Position numbers and translations under genes: made by a program. This document shows, in pieces, positions 7,610 through 10,089 of a DNA stretch of 10,089 bases. The notes below the pieces were generated by a model. The model was not told where the DNA came from. It saw only the letters and a list, made by a program, of their open reading frames with translations, and did no database searches. Positions within the stretch are counted from its first letter, which is position 1. Each line of letters starts with the position of its first letter. Source of the stretch: Ophiosphaerella korrae (lineage: Eukaryota; Ascomycota; Dothideomycetes; Pleosporales; Phaeosphaeriaceae); the NCBI GenBank assembly GCA_028456385.1, contig JALNQF010000970.1:1-10089 (forward strand), written 5' to 3'.

Positions 7610-8100
7610 TTAGTGTTCTATTACTTCTACTAGTCTAAGCTAATTTAAGAAGCTTTCTTATTTACTTATTAGTAAGACTTTTATAAAGCTATCTACTATT
7701 ATCTCTATTAATAGAGTATATTCTACTTTAATTTAGCTAGTAGAGACCTTTTATCTTAGCTAATAATTGTAGATATTAACGTGCTAAAGCTTAGTTTATA
7801 GCTTAGCTAGTTCTTTAGTAATAAGCTAGATTATTTAAGTATTATTATACTAGATAGTAACGTAATTTGTAAGGAGTTTAATATATAGTTTGTTAAGTAG
7901 TTTTAATATAAATATAGCTTCTTTAGCTACTTATAATAGGGCTAGTAATTTAGCTTTAGTTATAGAGGTAGTAACTATATCTTACTTATTTACTCTCTAT
8001 ATAATAAGCCTATTAAAGAGTTTAATTATATAGCCTTAAGAGCTTTTTTAATCTATAGTATTATTAGTAAAAGAAGTATTACTAGTAACTTATAATAAGT
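7610..8100 (-). pseudogene. Copia RNase H remnant (C-terminus of pol)
   Basis: Minus strand, 7940-7969 reads TSITKAKLLAL, matching the S-S-T-E-A-E-Y-x-A-L motif that contains the catalytic Glu of copia RNase H. It is followed by AKEAIFILKLL. At about 7754-7795 LQTKL-type sequence leads to HVNIYNY, the family's K-H-I/V-D-I-x-x-H-W-I/L-R signature. After this comes VEYTLSIEIIVDSFIKVL, corresponding to the V-P-T-x-x-x-x-A-D-x-L-T-K-A-L tail. The run ends at LVEVIEH with TAA at 7610-7612, in frame with all of these. That TAA may be the true stop or a mutated Gln codon. Confidence 0.88.
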
Positions 8101-8480
8101 TACTACTACCTAGCTAAAGTACCTTTAATCTTGTATAAGAGAGGTATATAAGTACTTAATTAGTAGCTTTATAGTAAGTAGCGCTTAGGTTTATAAGAAA
8201 TTAAGCTAGTTATAATATTATAAAAGCTATATCTAGCTAAGTAGTTATAGCTATAAATAGGTGTAAGCTAATTTTACGTTAATATTTATTAATCTTAGAT
8301 AGCGTTACCTAGCTAGTATAGGCCTTAAGTTTAGTAGTAGCTATAGGTATATTATAATAGACGTGTAATTTATCTATAAGCTAACTTATCTTATTAATAT
8401 ACGCTGCCTATAGTAGTTAAATTATACGTTGCTTTCTATCTTAAATTACTTTAACACTAAAAAACTATTAGAGATCTATT
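8100..8480 (-). pseudogene. Copia RT thumb / RT-RNase H connection remnant
   Basis: Continuous with the blocks on either side and in their shared frame (YIDN at 8570 to TKAK at 7969 is exactly 201 codons). Individual motifs here are too decayed to name, but length and phase match the segment between RT and RNase H in copia elements. Confidence 0.6.
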
Positions 8481-9250
8481 CTTCTAGTAATAGTATACTT
8501 CTCTTTTAGAAGATTAGTTACTTACTATACTTTCTTAGTCTTCTACTTATTATATGCGATAATAATATTATCTATATAGAAGAAGATAATAATTCTATCT
8601 TTAACTATATAGTATAGTTTGTGTAGTACTATTTAAAAGCCTATAGCTTTAAGTATAGCTATAAATTCTCTCTACTATAAGAGAGGTAAGATCTAGAGAC
8701 TATATAGGGCCTTTTAGACTCTAAAGATTATACCCTTCTTTTAGTATCTCCTTAGTATTCTTATATAGATCTCTTAGTCTATTACTATATAAATAAAGGC
8801 GTTAGTTATATTATACTATTTTAGTTTAAGATTATATTTAATAGTAATAGCTATAAGTATCTAAAAGGATTAGCTAGCTAGTATTATAGTATAAGTCTCT
8901 TATACTATAATATTTTGTTACTAGTCTCTTTATATAATAAGTTAAGCTTTATATTTAATAAATTAATAATATTTATTAAGCTTGTATATATATACCTATA
9001 TATAGTCTAGTATCTACTAGCTAGAATACTAGATAGGTTTAGCTAGTACTTTAGTCTATAATTTTATCTAGTAATAGCTAGTTAGGTAGGATAACTTAGC
9101 TTCTTTAAATAACTTACCTATTAGATAGCTTTATAGGTTCGTTTAGTATAAGGGTAGTAATAGGAGTTAATTATAGTAAAGCTTTAGTCTTCTTATAAGT
9201 ATCTTCTTTATCTTAGCTTTGTCTATAAGTTCTCCTTAGTATTTTCTAAA
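8480..9250 (-). pseudogene. Copia reverse transcriptase remnant
   Basis: Minus strand, in order: ILASR at about 9011-9026 (family T-L-A-S-R/P near the RT start); NAFIY at 8788-8803 (family D-V-x-N-A-F-L, following the first catalytic Asp); EIYIRI-L; ALYSL then stop at 8693-8710 (family K-A-L-Y-G-L-R/K-Q-S-P); PLL then stops, EFIAILKAIGF (family W-x-x-x-L/F-x-x-x-L-x-x-x-G-F); and FFYIDNIIIAY at about 8551-8588 (family Y-V-D-D-I/M). The second active-site Asp codon is AAT through G-to-A change, as in the chromovirus RT in this window. NAFI, ALYSL and YIDN share one frame. Confidence 0.92.
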
Positions 9251-10089
9251 GTTACCTACCTAAGTACTAGCTATAAAGGCTACTACCTATAGTATAGTTT
9301 TAGATAAGCTATATCTATTATGTACTATTAACTCTAGTTAGTCTCTAGTTATTAAATAGGCTAGTATTACTACTAGAAGTAGAGATAGTAGAAGAGTTAG
9401 ATAGTAGTCTATAATCTTTCTTCTATAGTAGTAGCTAAGTAGATCTTCTTTATTATTTATAGATATATTTAACATAGTATTATCTTTATAGAAGGACTCT
9501 ATTTCTAGCTTATATACTAGTACTAGGAGCTTAATTATTTTAATATAGGTAGTAATCTCTTCTAGTATTTAATATATAAGGTTATTTATTAGATCCTCTA
9601 TTTTACTATTAAAGATTATTTACTTATTAAAGATTATATCCTATATACTTATTACCTTAGCTATAGATAGTACCTAGATCTAGTAGATATTTAATAAGTA
9701 GTATCCTATAAAGTAGCTAATTTTTACTTTTAGATCTAAACGTTGTAGCCTTAATTTACTACAATACGTATTATTAGTTATTACGAAGGCTTTACACCTA
9801 TATACTTTTAAGTAAGCTAAGTTTAGCTTTTTTATTAATACTATAATTCCTTAATTCTTCGTAACTTTTATAAAGAATACTTTATATAGTATCTTCTAGT
9901 TATTTAAGTAACTTAGCGTTTAATTATATAAGTAAACTCTAGCCTATATAATTTTAGGCTAAAGTTCCTATAGTAAATTTACGTTAAGTTATATAGCACG
10001 TACTTTCTCTTTATTAATTCTTCTAGCGCGCTTAGCTCCTCTATTCTAGGCTTAAGTATCTAGAGCTAAAGGTTTAATAGTAATACCTT
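9250..10089 (-). pseudogene. Copia integrase C-terminal part and linker remnant (partial)
   Basis: At about 10018-10038 the minus strand reads EL-SALEELIKRKY-like sequence. It corresponds to the N-G-x-x-E-R-x-x-x-x-x-x-x-K-A-R segment that follows the catalytic Glu in copia integrases. LNLAYLKVYRCKAFV at about 9780-9830 is the P-x-x-x-H-L-R-x-F-G-C-x-A-Y/F-V motif. About 9735-9760 reads KVKISYFIGYY, the K-x-x-x-x-x-F-I/V-G-Y motif. Then VISI-DIIFNK matches the S-R-D-V-x-F-x-E end of the integrase. The 10018-10038 motif is offset by one frame from YGCKAF, so one indel lies between. About 9250-9700 is the variable linker to RT. The catalytic core lies beyond the edge. Confidence 0.85.

Larger units (their letters stand above)
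7264..10089 (-). mobile_element. Ty1/copia retrotransposon, RIP-degraded, runs off the right edge
   Basis: The minus-strand order is integrase C-terminal part, reverse transcriptase, RNase H, polypurine tract, 3' LTR. Integrase preceding RT defines Ty1/copia. The YGCKAF motif (Cys codon 9794-9796), NAFI (8801-8803), ALYSL (8708-8710), the YIDN active site (8570-8572), TKAKLLAL (7967-7969) and HVNI (7778-7780) are all in one frame over about 2.0 kb. Gag, protease, the integrase core and the 5' LTR would lie beyond 10089. Its 3' LTR abuts the chromovirus at about 7264, consistent with insertion into that element in the same orientation. Confidence 0.92.

Noticed and set aside
1..10089. Mitochondrial DNA or an AT-rich bacterial/phage origin as the source of the base composition
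   Set aside because: Gypsy chromovirus, copia and Tc1 remnants on one contig with directional CpA loss indicate fungal nuclear DNA. No mitochondrial or bacterial genes are visible.
1..10089. An intact novel gene system among the transposon remnants
   Set aside because: No open frame of meaningful length unexplained by the three element types was found on either strand.

Overview
The window looks like a graveyard of transposable elements from a filamentous ascomycete (Pezizomycotina), heavily altered by repeat-induced point mutation (RIP). The sequence is extremely A+T rich. CpA and TpG are almost absent, TpA is everywhere (endless tag, cta and tta words), and every frame on both strands is full of stops. 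I see no intact gene and no host gene. No rRNA, tRNA or CRISPR array was found. All coding signals are domain remnants on the minus strand. They become recognisable when frequent stop and Leu/Ile/Tyr codons are read as C-to-T or G-to-A products. The exact species cannot be determined from this.

Layout, left to right. 1-414: unassigned RIP-degraded DNA with a short (ATAAG)5 run. About 415-734: a plus-strand LTR of a Ty1/copia family. About 734-2802: a Tc1/mariner DNA transposon with unusually long (about 200 bp) terminal inverted repeats and a dead minus-strand transposase. About 2803-7262: a minus-strand Ty3/gypsy element of the chromovirus type. Moving leftward, it shows the end of the protease region, reverse transcriptase, RNase H, integrase and a C-terminal chromodomain, then a non-coding 3' part that probably contains its 3' LTR. 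About 7264-7507: a minus-strand LTR of the same copia family as the one at 415. 7508-10089: the internal part of that copia element (RNase H, reverse transcriptase, integrase C-terminus), running off the right edge.

The arrangement suggests nested insertion. The copia 3' LTR abuts the chromovirus just upstream of its protease, where gag should lie, so copia probably inserted into the chromovirus gag region. The Tc1 element sits exactly between a copia LTR and the far end of the chromovirus. The two copia LTRs give an internal record of RIP: where they differ, the copy at 415 nearly always has T or A where the copy at 7264 has C or G. The copia and chromovirus frames are broken mainly by substitutions. 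Several diagnostic motifs hundreds of codons apart remain in phase, as expected of RIP rather than slow random decay.
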